From Stenogyne calaminthoides (taxonomy: Eukaryota > Streptophyta > Magnoliopsida > Lamiales > Lamiaceae), in the NCBI GenBank assembly GCA_037126765.1, contig JBBCBC010000001.1:35200804-35264803 (forward strand): a stretch of 64,000 bases of DNA, written 5' to 3'. Positions 1 through 10,149 of the stretch are shown here, piece after piece. The position numbers were made by a program, and so were the translations under genes. Under the pieces are notes generated by a model. It searched no databases. It was not told the origin of the DNA and worked only from the letters and a program-made list of their open reading frames with translations. The stretch's first letter is position 1; each line of letters starts with the position of its first letter.

Positions 1-23
1 AGAATATAACCGTTAGATTCAAC

Positions 24-140
24 TGACGTGGACCAATGAGAGAAAGATGACAAGACTGGAAAGGCTGCAAAAAGCTACAGCGTAGTATGGATTTGAATGT
101 GATTCTCTCCAACGGTAACATTCAAATCCACACTATAAAT
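24..140 (+). promoter_or_regulatory. Copia-A LTR promoter: ACGT core, CCAAT box, TATA box
   Basis: TGACGTGG (24-31, a bZIP-type ACGT core) is followed at once by CCAAT (33-37). About 95 bp later comes TATAAAT (134-140). This spacing is that of a plant RNA polymerase II promoter and fits the U3 end of an LTR. The same trio recurs at about 7993-8110. Function is inferred from motifs only. Confidence 0.6.
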
Positions 141-187
141 ACAAGTTCTTCCTTCATTATCAAAGTGTGGAAGTGTGGAGAATGTGG

Positions 188-220
188 CACGTCAGCTGGC
201 CGTTAGATTCAGCTGACGTG
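188..220. repeat. Perfect 11-bp inverted repeat at the LTR fusion
   Basis: CACGTCAGCTG (188-198) and CAGCTGACGTG (210-220) are exact reverse complements around an 11-nt loop, created where two LTR copies join. Both arms contain an ACGT core. In the duplicate block at 8155-8190 both CAGCTG hexamers are corrupted and the symmetry is lost. Confidence 0.7.
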
Positions 221-254
221 GACCAATGAGAGGAAGACGACAAGACTGGAAAAG

Positions 255-920
255 TATTGCGAGACCAGAGAGAAACGTGAGATGGGAACGAAAGGGGAGT
301 TAAAATCAGGGTTTCCTTTATCAGTGGGAAATAGAGGTTCAGTATATATTTATCTGAACGAGGAACCTGAGGCTCAGGATCCACCTGAGCCAAATTATCT
401 GAGCAAGGAAACTGAGGCTCAGGATACACCTGAGTCAAATTATCTTAATGAGGAAACTGAGGCTCAGGATCCACCTGAGCCAAATTATCTGAGCGAGGAA
501 ACTGAGGCTCAGGATACACCTAAGTCAAATTATCTGAATGAGGAAACTGAGGCTCAAGATGCACCCGAGCCAAATTATCTGAGTAGTTTATCTGAATGAG
601 GAAAGGTTTGGGCTTCTCGCAAATGGGCCCAAACATTTAGAATAATCTGGAAGATCCATTATCAATTTTAGATTCTGCTTTTAAAATACCTAAGGAATAT
701 CCATCGATGTGTGGACCCCATTGTTAGTTACAAATACGGCCTCTGGCCGATGAATGAGAATATCAGAAAATTTGCATCATTCTCTCTCTTCTAACTACCT
801 CTCTTCCTATCTAATTCTCTCTCTCCCTATTTCTTCAAATCTTCATCTTGTTCTTCATCATGTTCTACCAGCAATTTATATTTTAGCAATATTATTCCAG
901 AAAATCTCAAAAACGTAACA
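255..920 (+). repeat. Gypsy-1 5' LTR (666 bp)
   Basis: It begins TATTGCGAG, where the 3' LTRs begin TGTTGCGAG (5539, 13501), a single G-to-A change from canonical TG. It ends AACGTAACA. The boundary is fixed by the primer site just downstream and the AAAAG target copy upstream. It holds a 45-bp tandem repeat and a CT-rich leader (778-830). Confidence 0.88.
360..584 (+). repeat. 45-bp tandem repeat, 5 units, inside gypsy LTR
   Basis: Units start at 360, 405, 450, 495 and 540, each a variant of GAGGAAACTGAGGCTCAGGA plus 25 more bases. The period is a multiple of three and stop-free on both strands, so it produces apparent ORFs in both directions. These encode a 15-residue repeat with EETEAQD. 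I read it as a non-coding LTR minisatellite. The array recurs in gypsy-2 LTRs at about 8331-8555 and 13620-13840, with fewer intact units. Confidence 0.85.
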
Positions 921-921
921 T

Positions 922-938
922 TTGGTATTCCAGAGCCA
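922..938 (+). other. Primer-binding site of gypsy-1 (tRNA-iMet-like)
   Basis: TGGTATTCCAGAGCCAAG begins two bases after the LTR end. It resembles the plant initiator-Met primer site TGGTATCAGAGCC with a small insertion. The same sequence follows the gypsy-2 5' LTR at about 8892. Confidence 0.6.
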
Positions 939-948
939 AGTTTTGATC

Positions 949-2110
949 ATGGCTGAGGGAACGCACTCCAAGGATCTGCAAGAATCACACAGGAAGCTGG
1001 AATTATTAATTCAAACGGAATCCATGAAGCTGGAAGCAGTAGAGGGGAAGCTAATAGACAATATGTAAGGTTTAACAACCAAGATGGAGGAGAAATTTGA
1101 GCTTATGACTAACACTTTGGCAAATTTATCGCGATTAATCGCTGAATATGGAAAAAGGCAAGGATCATAATGAAGGGCCGCCTTCTATTTGGGGGAGTCC
1201 TATCTTTGGATCGGTGGTGGAGGGTCTAACTATGGACCTGCTGGTGGAGGGCTTACCTTTGGAACTGCTGGTGGGGGATCATCTTATCAGTATCAGGAAT
1301 CTCCAAGGAAGTTAACTGATGGTACCCAATTTCACAACCTAGTGCCTAAGATTGAATTCCCTAGGTTTTATGGCTCTAAACCTAGGTTATGGGTACCGAG
1401 ATCCAATGGGTATTTTAAGCTTATGCCTAGTATGGTGATCAACAAAAATAACTTTGGCTACTATCCATTTTGAGGGTAAAGCAAAGACTACGGGGTTTAA
1501 TTTCAATTAAAGAAATGTGGAATTAACTTAGGCACAATTTTTGGTTATTCTCTCAACTAGATTTGAGGAGATTAAGGACTCTCATAAGTGATTTATGAGT
1601 TTAACAAACTCAAACAAACCGGTAGCTATGAAGATTATGTTGATAAGTATGAGGAGTCGAAAAGCTTGTATCCGGTATTCTTGGGGATGTATTCTTTAAA
1701 TCTACTTTGTGGCAAGTTTCATTGGAGGACTTAATGAAGAGCTACAAGCAACAATAGCTATGTTTGAACCTACCACACTTCAACATGCTATCAAATTCAA
1801 GGTGAAGCAAGATTAGGCTATCTTCAAGACTAACTAAAAAAACTTAAGCCCTATTCAAGAGTTTCTAATCCTAACCCTAACCCTAACCCTAACTCTAACT
1901 CTAATTTTATGCAAATTGGAAGAAGGGTGATGCTTTGGGGGGCCCTACCAAGAAAAGGAAAACCACATTTCAAGGTCTTGTCTCCCTGTAAATGGCAATT
2001 TAGGAGGAGAAGGATGTTATAATTGTGATGAACCTTTTGTGCATGGGCACAAATGCAAACAGAGAATTTCATACATGATTCGCGTAAGAAGAGGAAGATA
2101 CTCAATCCTT
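949..2110 (+). pseudogene. gag: Gypsy-1 gag (broken)
   Basis: Gag forms the retrotransposon particle and packages RNA. The start is the ATG at 949, the first after the primer site, opening MAEGTHSKDL. The reading stops after about 39 codons at a TAA that gypsy-2 shares, so that stop predates the duplication. A Gly-rich segment (about 1190-1290) is followed by the gag core (about 1320-1790) and an Asn-Pro run encoded by TAACCC repeats. A zinc knuckle CYNCDEPFVHGHKCK (about 2015-2060) closes the domain. Further shared stops follow the core, and private frameshifts are present, including corruption near 1120. Not translatable as it stands. Confidence 0.8.
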
Positions 2111-2160
2111 CTCTTCTCCTACCAATGAAGGGAAAAACAAAGTTGTTTATGGGGCCGACA

Positions 2161-4080
2161 TCATGAAAGAGGTCCGGATGTCACTAAATGCTCTAAGTGG
2201 TGAAGTGGAGTTACTACCATGAGGCTTTTGGGGAGTTTGAACACCACAAACTCCACATTCTCATAGACTTCAGTAAGACTCGAAGTTTTATACAAAAGGC
2301 TACAGCTAAAAGGCTCAAATGCCCTTTGAGTGATGTTAAACCCATACTGGTGAAGGTTGCTAATGGGCAAAGATTGGTCAGCTCACAACAAGTGAACCCT
2401 TTCACTTGGAACATGCAGGGACATCAATTCACCTACCCAATCGAGGTCATTTGGAGAATGAGGGTTGTGATCCGATCCTAGAGGGATTGATTGAAATTTT
2501 GCACACCTATTGAGCTTGACTATGAAAAGATGACTTTCACAGTCAGCTTGCTTGGGAAGAGGGTGAAACTACAAGCACTTACTTCATCAGCTGAATGTAA
2601 GTTGATTTCTGATGTGGGATTATATCAGATGATCCACACAGAAGCCTTTAAGGAAGTTAATGAGATGTACTTAATTACATCAACACCTCCTACCCACACT
2701 AAAAGATGATCCCGAGTTACATAAGCTACTACTAGCTTACAAGGATATATTTGAGGAACCGGTGGAATTACCACCGGGGAGGGTGGAACACCGATTATAC
2801 TCAAACCGGGAGCATCCCTAAACAAAGAAGACCTATATGGAACTTTTCACGGCCATAAAGAGGAAATTGAAAAGATTGTAAAGGATTTACTAACTACAAG
2901 AGTAATTCAACATAGTAAGAGCCCTTTTGCTTCACCTGTGATTTTGGTGAAGAAAAAAGATGGCATGGAGGCTATGTGTGGATTAGGTGTACCTTAAGGA
3001 GCTCACAATCAAGCACAACTACCCTATTCCTATCATTGATGAGTTACTAGATGAGCTTAAGGGTGCTAAGATCTTTTCAAACATAGATTTGAGATCAGGG
3101 TACTTTCAAATCCTAATGAAGGAAAAGCATAGGCAATTGACTGCTTTCAGGACCCATAATGGTCATTATGAATTCCTAGTGATGCCATTTGGGTTGTGCA
3201 ATGCACCTGCTACATTTCAATCACTAATGAATCAGGTGTTCAGGGATCATTTGAGGAAATTTGTGTTGGTCTTTTTTGATGACATCCTCATTTACAAAGA
3301 CCTTAGGAAACACAACATTTAATTCACTTGGAAGCAGTCTTACAACTTTTGAGGGCCAATAAGTTGTTTGCTAAGAGAAGCAAATGTAGTTTTGGCCAAA
3401 CTAGTGTGGAGTATTCGGGCCACATAATTTCTAAAGATGGAGTTGCCACTGATCCAGGAAAGATTGAGTGTATGGTTCAATGGCCAAAACCACAAACCAT
3501 TAAACAATTAAGGGGTTTCTTGGGTTTAACAGGGTATTATAGGAAATTTGTGAAGGGATATGGTTACATCAGCAAACCACTCACTTCTTTACTCAAGAAG
3601 GACAATTTCAAATGGAACCCTGAGGCAGACCTAGCTTTTCAGAAGTTGAAGGAAGCCATGGTGAATGTCCCAGTGCTAGCATTACCTGATTTCACAAAGA
3701 GATTTGTGGTGGAAACTGATGCTAGTGGGAAAGGAATTGGAGTTGTACTCATGCAAGAAGGAAAGCCCATTGCTTACATGATTAAGTCCTTGTGTCCAAG
3801 GAATCAAGCACTCTCTGTCTATGAGAGGGAGTTTTTGGCAGTACTAATGGCCATTGAGAAGTGGAAACACTATTTACAGTGGTCGAATTCACTATAAAGA
3901 CTCGACCAACAATCCCTTTAAACACCTTACGGAAAAAAGGTGGTAACTCCACTACAACAAAGATGGATTACTAAATTGTTGGGCCTTGACTATGAGATTT
4001 TGTATAAAAAAGGAGTGAGAAAAAACGGTCGGTGATGCATTATCCGAAGGGAGAACAGGTTGTTCTCGCTTATAACTACA
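2161..4080 (+). pseudogene. pol: Gypsy-1 protease, reverse transcriptase and RNase H (broken)
   Basis: The protease active site, DSGS in gypsy-2, reads DFSK here (about 2266), so catalysis is lost. RT is recognisable from about 2740. 2987-3322 holds the best-preserved core, with SNIDLRSGYFQI, MPFGLCNAPATFQ and the catalytic VFFDDILIY. 3328-3897 gives the thumb and the gypsy RNase H (VETDASGKGIG, SVYEREFLAVLMAIEKWKHY). A stop separates these two blocks, and the protease-RT linker is frameshifted around 2790-2990. Compared with gypsy-2, this copy keeps the YxDD loop and RNase H better but has the worse protease. Confidence 0.85.
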
Positions 4081-5538
4081 ATGGTCCCAACCTCGTTGGA
4101 TCAGTCCCGCTAAGTTACATCGATGATGGTTACATTGAGGAAATCATCAAAGCAAAATGTCTTGATCCTAATACTTATTCCCTATTTTCGGTTCACTAAT
4201 GGTATTTTGAGATATAAAAAGAGGCTGGTTGTGGGTAGCAATAGTGGATTAAGAGATTTAATCCTTTTCGAGATGCACTCCACACCCCTATGGAGGGCAT
4301 TACGGGGTTCTGAGGAACTTATCGAGAGGCTTAAGAGGATGTTTTTTGGCCTAATATGAAAGATGATGTGTTGACGCTGGGTCAAAGGTGTGAAGTATGT
4401 GCAAAAATAAGTCAAGCCTGTGTTTATACCTGGCCTCCTACAACCCTTACCCATTCCGCACCAAGCATGGTCACATATCTCTATGGATTTCATAGAGGGC
4501 TTCCTAACTCTTGGGGAAAGAATGTGATATGGGTGATAGTGGATGATTCACTAAATATTCACATTTCATAGCCCTATCACATCCATATACCGCTACTTCT
4601 TTAGCTAAGGTGTTTTTGGATGTTATCTATAAATTGCATGGGTTACCAAACTAGTATAGTGAGTGACAGGACAAAATATTTACCACCGCTTTTGGAAGGA
4701 ACTATTTAAGTTGGTGGGAACTCAATTACACCTAAGTTCATCTTATCACCCCCAATGGATGGGATGATCGGAGAGGGTAAATCAATGTCCGGAGCAAGAT
4801 TGAGGTGTTTAGTAAGTGACAACCCTAAGCAAATGGTTGAAGTGGCTACCTTTTTGGTAGTAATTGGTACAACACAAATTATCATTCAAGTCTCAAGATG
4901 ACACCTTTTGAGGCTCTCTCTACGGGTATACTCCTCTGTGATTCACTTATGGGCGATTTGGATTCAACAAATGAGGAGTTTCAGATCCGCTTACTCACGC
5001 ATAAACACATCATACAGCAAGTCAAGGCTAATCTAATCAAAGCACAGAATCGCATGAAGGTACAAGCAGACAAGCATAGACAAGAGAGGATTTTTGAGGT
5101 AGGAGACCAAGTTTTTCTCAAACTTCAACCCTTTCGACAGAATTCCATTCAATACCGAAAGAATTTGAAGTTGTCATCAAAATACTTTGGCCCCTATACA
5201 ATCCTGCAAAGGGTAGGGAGTGTGTCTTACAAGTTAGATCTACCAATTGGGTCAAAGATTCATCCCGTCTTCCATGTTTCTTTACTCAAGAAACACATAG
5301 GGGTTAAGTATGTACCTTCACAGAGTCTTCCAGATGTTGATAGCAACGGCCTCTTCGCGATCCAACCCTACTATGTCACAGAACGACATCGATACCTGGA
5401 AAGCGGAAAGGATCAGGTTCGTGTCTATTGGGTTACCGAAGATTTGAAAATCGATTCGTTGGAAGATACCGCCTTTGTTCTGCAAAATTTTCCGTCACTC
5501 CATCCATGGGGACAAGGATCTTTCATTGGAGGGAGTAT
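4081..5538 (+). pseudogene. Gypsy-1 integrase with chromodomain-like C-terminus (broken)
   Basis: Integrase inserts element cDNA into chromosomes. The zinc-binding HHCC region lies at about 4260-4420 and the catalytic core at about 4470-4830, both split by frameshifts. The stretch corresponding to SDGQTERVN in gypsy-2 is corrupted near 4755. From 4898 a long frame runs to the LTR. It covers the C-terminal domain (GPYTILQRVGSVSYKLDLP, HPVFHVSLLKKH) and a chromodomain-like tail (about 5400-5500, VRVYWVTEDLKID) ending in a HPWGQG motif. The frame continues into the LTR. Confidence 0.82.
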
Positions 5539-5701
5539 TGTTGCGAGACCAGAGAGAAACGTGAAGAGTGGTGAGATGGGAACGAAAGGGGAGTTAAAAT
5601 CAGGGTTTCCTTTATCAGTGGGAAATAGAGGTTCAGTATATATTTATCTGAACGAACTCCAAGAGATCCACCCGAGCAAGCTCGTGATCCACCGAGCCAA
5701 A
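5539..5701 (+). repeat. Gypsy-1 3' LTR, truncated by assembly gap
   Basis: It starts TGTTGCGAGACC, as at 13501, and runs 163 bp before the Ns. The last about 45 bases diverge from the 5' LTR in the same CTGAG-to-CGAG manner as 13620-13680. Confidence 0.85.
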
Positions 5702-6201
5702 NNNNNNNNNNNNNNNNNNNNNNNNNNNNNNNNNNNNNNNNNNNNNNNNNNNNNNNNNNNNNNNNNNNNNNNNNNNNNNNNNNNNNNNNNNNNNNNNNNN
5801 NNNNNNNNNNNNNNNNNNNNNNNNNNNNNNNNNNNNNNNNNNNNNNNNNNNNNNNNNNNNNNNNNNNNNNNNNNNNNNNNNNNNNNNNNNNNNNNNNNNN
5901 NNNNNNNNNNNNNNNNNNNNNNNNNNNNNNNNNNNNNNNNNNNNNNNNNNNNNNNNNNNNNNNNNNNNNNNNNNNNNNNNNNNNNNNNNNNNNNNNNNNN
6001 NNNNNNNNNNNNNNNNNNNNNNNNNNNNNNNNNNNNNNNNNNNNNNNNNNNNNNNNNNNNNNNNNNNNNNNNNNNNNNNNNNNNNNNNNNNNNNNNNNNN
6101 NNNNNNNNNNNNNNNNNNNNNNNNNNNNNNNNNNNNNNNNNNNNNNNNNNNNNNNNNNNNNNNNNNNNNNNNNNNNNNNNNNNNNNNNNNNNNNNNNNNN
6201 N
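5702..6201. other. Assembly gap (500 N)
   Basis: Exactly 500 undetermined bases, a conventional placeholder size, so the true length is unknown. The rest of the gypsy-1 3' LTR, any remaining copia-A LTR, and the LTR, gag and protease of B2 must lie in or beyond it. Apparent ORFs crossing it are meaningless. Confidence 0.99.
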
Positions 6202-7099
6202 GAGTTCTCGATTGATCGATGTACTATCAAGAATCGAGCTACTCGGCCGATCTTGTTAATCCCAGTTCAAGAAAAGGTAATGATTTATCTGCCAGATTGG
6301 AGCAGTTGTCCAAAAATGCATGCACGATTGTTAAGAGTTCAAAAAGTAGCAATTGGCTCTGCACAAAAGAATGAGTCATTTGAACTTTAAAACTCTTAAC
6401 AAGATAGAAGGATGTCTTTGGTTGAGGGTCTTCGAATGAGGTATTCTCTAAGAATCGGACATATTATCGCGTGTCGGAAGGAAAACAGTTAAAGCCTCAT
6501 TCAAGGGTATTGCAACATCCAAAGAGAGTATTGCAATCGCTCCATATGAACTTATTTGGACCAGCGATACACGGTCCATCTCAAATGGACGAAATACACT
6601 CGTAATCGTGGATGATTATTCCAAGGTTACCTGGGTTGTATTCTTGTATAAGAAGAATGAGACAACAACAAAGACACCCGAGCTGCTCAAGAAATTACAG
6701 AATGAGAATGGTGTCGGTATAGTGAAAATCAGATCAGGTAAAGAATGGTGTAGCGAATCGGAGAAATGAACACTCAAAGAAGTTTCGCCGCGCTATGTTA
6801 GCTAACATGCAACACTGCTATTTCTGGGCGTAAGCCATCAATATGCATGCCACACTCGTAATGCAGATGCTCTCTGACTAAGGCTCACTACAAAACACCC
6901 TATGAACTGTGGAAGGGCAGAAAATCTCGTGTTTCTTACTTCCATGTCTTTGGGTGCAAGTGTTTCATACACAACAATGGGAAGAGTCATTGAAGACTTT
7001 TGAGGCCAAGTCGGATGAGGTATATTCTTGGGATATTCCTCATCCAAAGAAGGCCTTCGGGGTTTACAACAAAGTAACCCTAGTTGTTGAAGAAACACT
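6202..7099 (+). pseudogene. Copia B2 element, left half: pre-integrase and integrase fragment
   Basis: The whole stretch aligns with 21320-22330 of B1. It includes the HHCC pre-integrase region (about 6365-6500), the first catalytic Asp region (about 6545-6640, VDDYSKVTW) and the conserved end of integrase (about 6900-7099). Many one- and two-base shifts break the frame. The last codons (VEETL at 7085-7099) continue directly into 31808, where the next residues HVVFDE begin. This is therefore the left half of the element whose right half starts at 31808. Confidence 0.85.
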
Positions 7100-8225
7100 T
7101 GTTGGGATATTTTAGTTTTGATAATTTATGCCAAAACATTATTAACTTGTGTTATTCAAGCTAATTTACAAATAACAAGTTAAGGGGGAACGAGAGAACA
7201 AATTGAGGGGGAACTCACGAAATCAGAAGAAGAAGATCGAGATCGGGGCGAGGTCATTGCAGATTTAGAATGATCGAGATCAGATGAGTAAGATGAGTTC
7301 CGGAGTTAACTGGTGAGTTGTGCAAAATCAAAAGTGAAGAAAAGCTAAAGCCAGCAAATCAGAAGAGAAGGTTGCAGATCAGAAGATGAGTAGAAGAGAC
7401 CGATCAAGATCAGACGTGATCGAGATCGAGGCATGAAGAGTAGCAGATGAGACTTATCGAGATCAGATATGATAAACTGATATGCTAACCTGATGTACTG
7501 ACCTGATGCTATCCTGATATGTTGATCTGAAGAAGTGTTGATCTGATCAATCGAGCCGGACGATCGCAAAGAAGAAATCGATAAATTTCGAGTCAATGCG
7601 ACTTGAGGGGTCGATGTCCAATTCAGAAGAGTCAACTCAAGAAGCCTCGAGTGTCAAGATGCCCGATCGCATAAGGTCCAATAAGAAAGTTCCGAATCAA
7701 GAAACTTGAGACTCCAAGAAGTTACCAAAGAACTTAAAGCCTTGATAACCTCAAGGCTCGTGATAACATGAAGGCTCGGATAACTCAAGGCTCGATAACC
7801 CGAGGCTCGATATAATCGGGGCTCGGGATAACCCGGGCGCTCGATGGATAAACCGGGCGCTCAGACGCTCGGGATAACCTGAAGGCTAAGATAAACTGAA
7901 GGCTCAGATAGCTCAAATAACTTGAAGGCTTAGATAGAACTGAAGGTCCTGAGACTCAGAAGATCCTGAAGAATATAACCGTTAGATTCAACTGACGTGG
8001 ACCAATGAGAGAAAGATGACAAGACTGGAAAGGCTGCAAAAAGCTACAGCGTAGTATGGATTTGAATGTGATTCTCTCCACGGTAACATTCAAATCCACA
8101 CTATAAATACAAGTTCTTCCTTCATTATCAAAGTGTGGAAGTGTGGAGAATGTGGGCACGTCACCGCCGTTAGATTCAAATTTGCGTGGACCAATGAGAG
8201 AGGAAGACGACAAGACCGGAAAAGT
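7100..8225 (+). repeat. Copia-A LTR, forward, interrupted by gypsy-2
   Basis: It starts TGTTGGGATATTTTAG, as in the solo LTR at 45716 and, reversed, at 16017. It contains a GATC-rich U3 (7230-7520) and a degenerate ~22-bp repeat of the type GATAACTCAAGGCTCG (7740-7930). The ACGT/CCAAT/TATA promoter (about 7993-8110) follows. Near 8158 the LTR restarts from its CGTTAGATTC region and ends at AAAAG (8221-8225), the gypsy-2 target copy. Much of 7540-7900 lacks CAG/CTG and is rich in CGA/TCG. Confidence 0.85.
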
Positions 8226-8890
8226 ATTGCGAGACCAAAGAGAGAAACGTGAGATGGGAACGAAAAGGGAGTTAAAATCGGGGTTTTTTATCGCTGGGAA
8301 ATAGAGGTTCAGTATATATTTATCTGAACGAGGAACCTGAGGCTCAGGATCCACCTGAGCCAAATTATCTGAGCAAGAAAACTGAGGCTCAGGATACACC
8401 TGAGTCAAATTATCTTAATGAGGAAACTGAGGCTCAGGATCCACCTGAGCCAAATTATCGAAAGCGAGGCCGAGGCTCAGGATACACCTAAGTCAAATTA
8501 TCTCAATGAGGAAACCGAGGCTCAAGATGCACCCGCAGCCAAATTATCTCGAGTAGTTTATCTCGATGAGGAAAGGTTTGGGCTTCTAGCAAATGGGCCC
8601 AAACATTTAGAATAATCTGGAAGATCCATTATCAATTTTAGATTCTGCTTTTAAAATACCTAAGGAATATCCATCGATGTGTGGACCCCATTGTTAGTTA
8701 CAAATACGGCCTCTGGCCGATGAATGAGAATATCAGAAAATTTGCATCATTCTCTCTCTTCTAACTACCTCTCTTCCTATCTAATTCTCTCTCTCCCTAT
8801 TTCTTCAAATCTTCATCTTGTTCTTCATCATGTTCTACCAGCAATTTATATTTTAGCAATATTATTCCAGAAAATCTCAAAAACGTAACA
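8226..8890 (+). repeat. Gypsy-2 5' LTR (665 bp)
   Basis: Same ends as the gypsy-1 5' LTR: TATTGCGAG to AACGTAACA. The 45-bp repeat is present at about 8331-8555. The two 5' LTRs share the mutated TA start, whereas both 3' LTRs keep TG. This supports duplication of a finished insertion. Confidence 0.9.
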
Positions 8891-8918
8891 TTTGGTATTC
8901 CAGAGCCAAGTTTTGATC

Positions 8919-10130
8919 ATGGCTGAGGGAACGCACTCCAAGGATCTGCAAGAATCACACAGGAAGCTGGAATTATTAATTCAAACGGAATCCATGAAGC
9001 TGGAAGCAGTAGAGGGGAAGCTAATAGACAATATGTAAGGTTTAACAACCAAGATGGAGGAGAAATTTGAGCTTATGACTAACACTTTGGCAGCTATGCA
9101 GTTACAACTGTTGAATATGGAAAAAGGCAAGGATCATAATGAAGGGCCTTCTATTTTGGGGAGTCCTATCTTTGGATCTGGTGGTGGAGGGTCTAACTAT
9201 GGACCTGCTGGTGGAGGGCTTACCTTTGGAACTGCTGGTGGGGGATCATCTTATCAGTATCAGGAATCTCCAAGGAAGTTAACTGATGGTACCCAATTTC
9301 ACAACCTAGTGCCTAAGATTGAATTCCCTAGGTTTTATGGCTCTAAACCTAGGTTATGGGTACTGAGATCCAATGGGTATTTTAAGCTTATGCCTAGTAT
9401 GACTGATCAACAAAAAATAACTTTGGCTACTATCCATTTTGAGGGTAAAGCAGCACTATGGGTTCAGAATTTCAATTAAAGAAATGTGGAATTAACTTAG
9501 GCACAATTTTTGGTTATTCTCTCAACTAGATTTGAGGAGATTAAGGACTCTACAGTGATTTATGAGTTTAACAAACTCAAACAAACTGGTAGCTATGAAG
9601 ATTATGTTGATAAGTATGAGGAGCTGAAAGCTTGTATGCTGGTAGTTACTGGGGATGTATTCTCAGAAATCTACTTTGTGGCAAGTTTCATTGGAGGACT
9701 TAATGAAGAGCTACAAGCAACAATAGCCATGTTTGAACCTACCACACTTCAACATGCTATCAAATTGGGCAGGAAGCAAGATTAGGCTACTGCTGCACTA
9801 ACTAAAAAACTTAAGCCCTATTCAAGAGTTTCTAATCCTAACCCTAACCCTAACCCTAACTCTAACTCTAATTTTATGCAGTGGAAGAAGGGTGATGCTA
9901 CTGGGGGCCCTACCAGTAAAGGAAAACCACATTTCAAGGTCTTGTCTCCTACAGAAATGGCAGCTAGGAGGGAGAAGGATGTTATAATTGTGATGAACCT
10001 TTTGTGCATGGGCACAAATGCAAACAGAGAATTTCATACATGATTCTGGCAGAAGAAGAGGAAGATACTCAATCCTTCTCTTCTCCTACCACTGAAGGGG
10101 AAAAACAGGTTGTTTATGGGGCTGACATCA
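8919..10130 (+). pseudogene. gag: Gypsy-2 gag (few in-frame stops)
   Basis: The start ATG is at 8919. The first frame runs 39 codons to a TAA. The same frame then reopens (ATG 9054) through a Gly-rich linker and the gag core to 9477. Two stops (FN-stop-RNVELT-stop-AQF) precede another open stretch to 9785. A TAG there is followed by a Lys/Pro/Asn-rich tail and a CCHC knuckle (about 9977-10020). The knuckle needs a frame change. The stops at 9036, 9477, 9498 and 9783 are each one C-to-T step from a Gln codon (CAA or CAG). That pattern fits deamination of methylated cytosine. Confidence 0.82.
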
Positions 10131-10149
10131 TGAAAGAGGTCCAGATGTC

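Larger units (their letters stand above)
1..254 (+). repeat. Copia-A LTR fragment (U3/R portion, rearranged)
   Basis: The first base matches position 7970, so this is the same copia-A LTR seen forward at 7100-8225 and in reverse at 14261-16017. It contains the CCAAT and TATA region. After about 187 it jumps back: the stretch beginning CGTTAGATTC occurs at 11 and again at 201, so a second partial LTR copy is fused to the first. The second copy is cut at AAAAG (250-254), where gypsy-1 is inserted. The LTR start lies outside the window. Confidence 0.8.
255..5701 (+). mobile_element. Ty3/gypsy chromovirus-like element, copy 1 (gypsy-1), 3' end in gap
   Basis: The order is LTR, primer site, gag, protease, RT, RNase H, integrase with chromodomain-like tail, then 3' LTR, which is the gypsy order. 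The 3' LTR starts at 5539 and runs into the N gap. The element sits in a copia-A LTR with AAAAG (250-254) on its left; the right target copy is in the gap. It is a near-duplicate of gypsy-2 (8226-14174), offset by about 7,969 bases, including the same flanking LTR rearrangement. The unit that was duplicated is therefore larger than the element. Gag and pol carry many stops and frameshifts. Confidence 0.9.

Noticed and set aside
360..584. Regular 45-bp spacing suggesting a CRISPR-like array
   Set aside because: Units are contiguous with no unique spacers, lie in an LTR of a plant retrotransposon, and recur with the element.
160..599. Overlapping ORFs on both strands (92 codons minus, 105 codons plus) with a 15-residue repeat
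   Set aside because: They follow from a 45-bp tandem repeat without stops inside a gypsy LTR. The period is a multiple of three and no known domain is encoded.
4898..6259. 453-codon plus ORF and 235-codon minus ORF running through the Ns
   Set aside because: Their length is produced by undetermined bases. Only the integrase tail up to about 5538 is real coding sequence.
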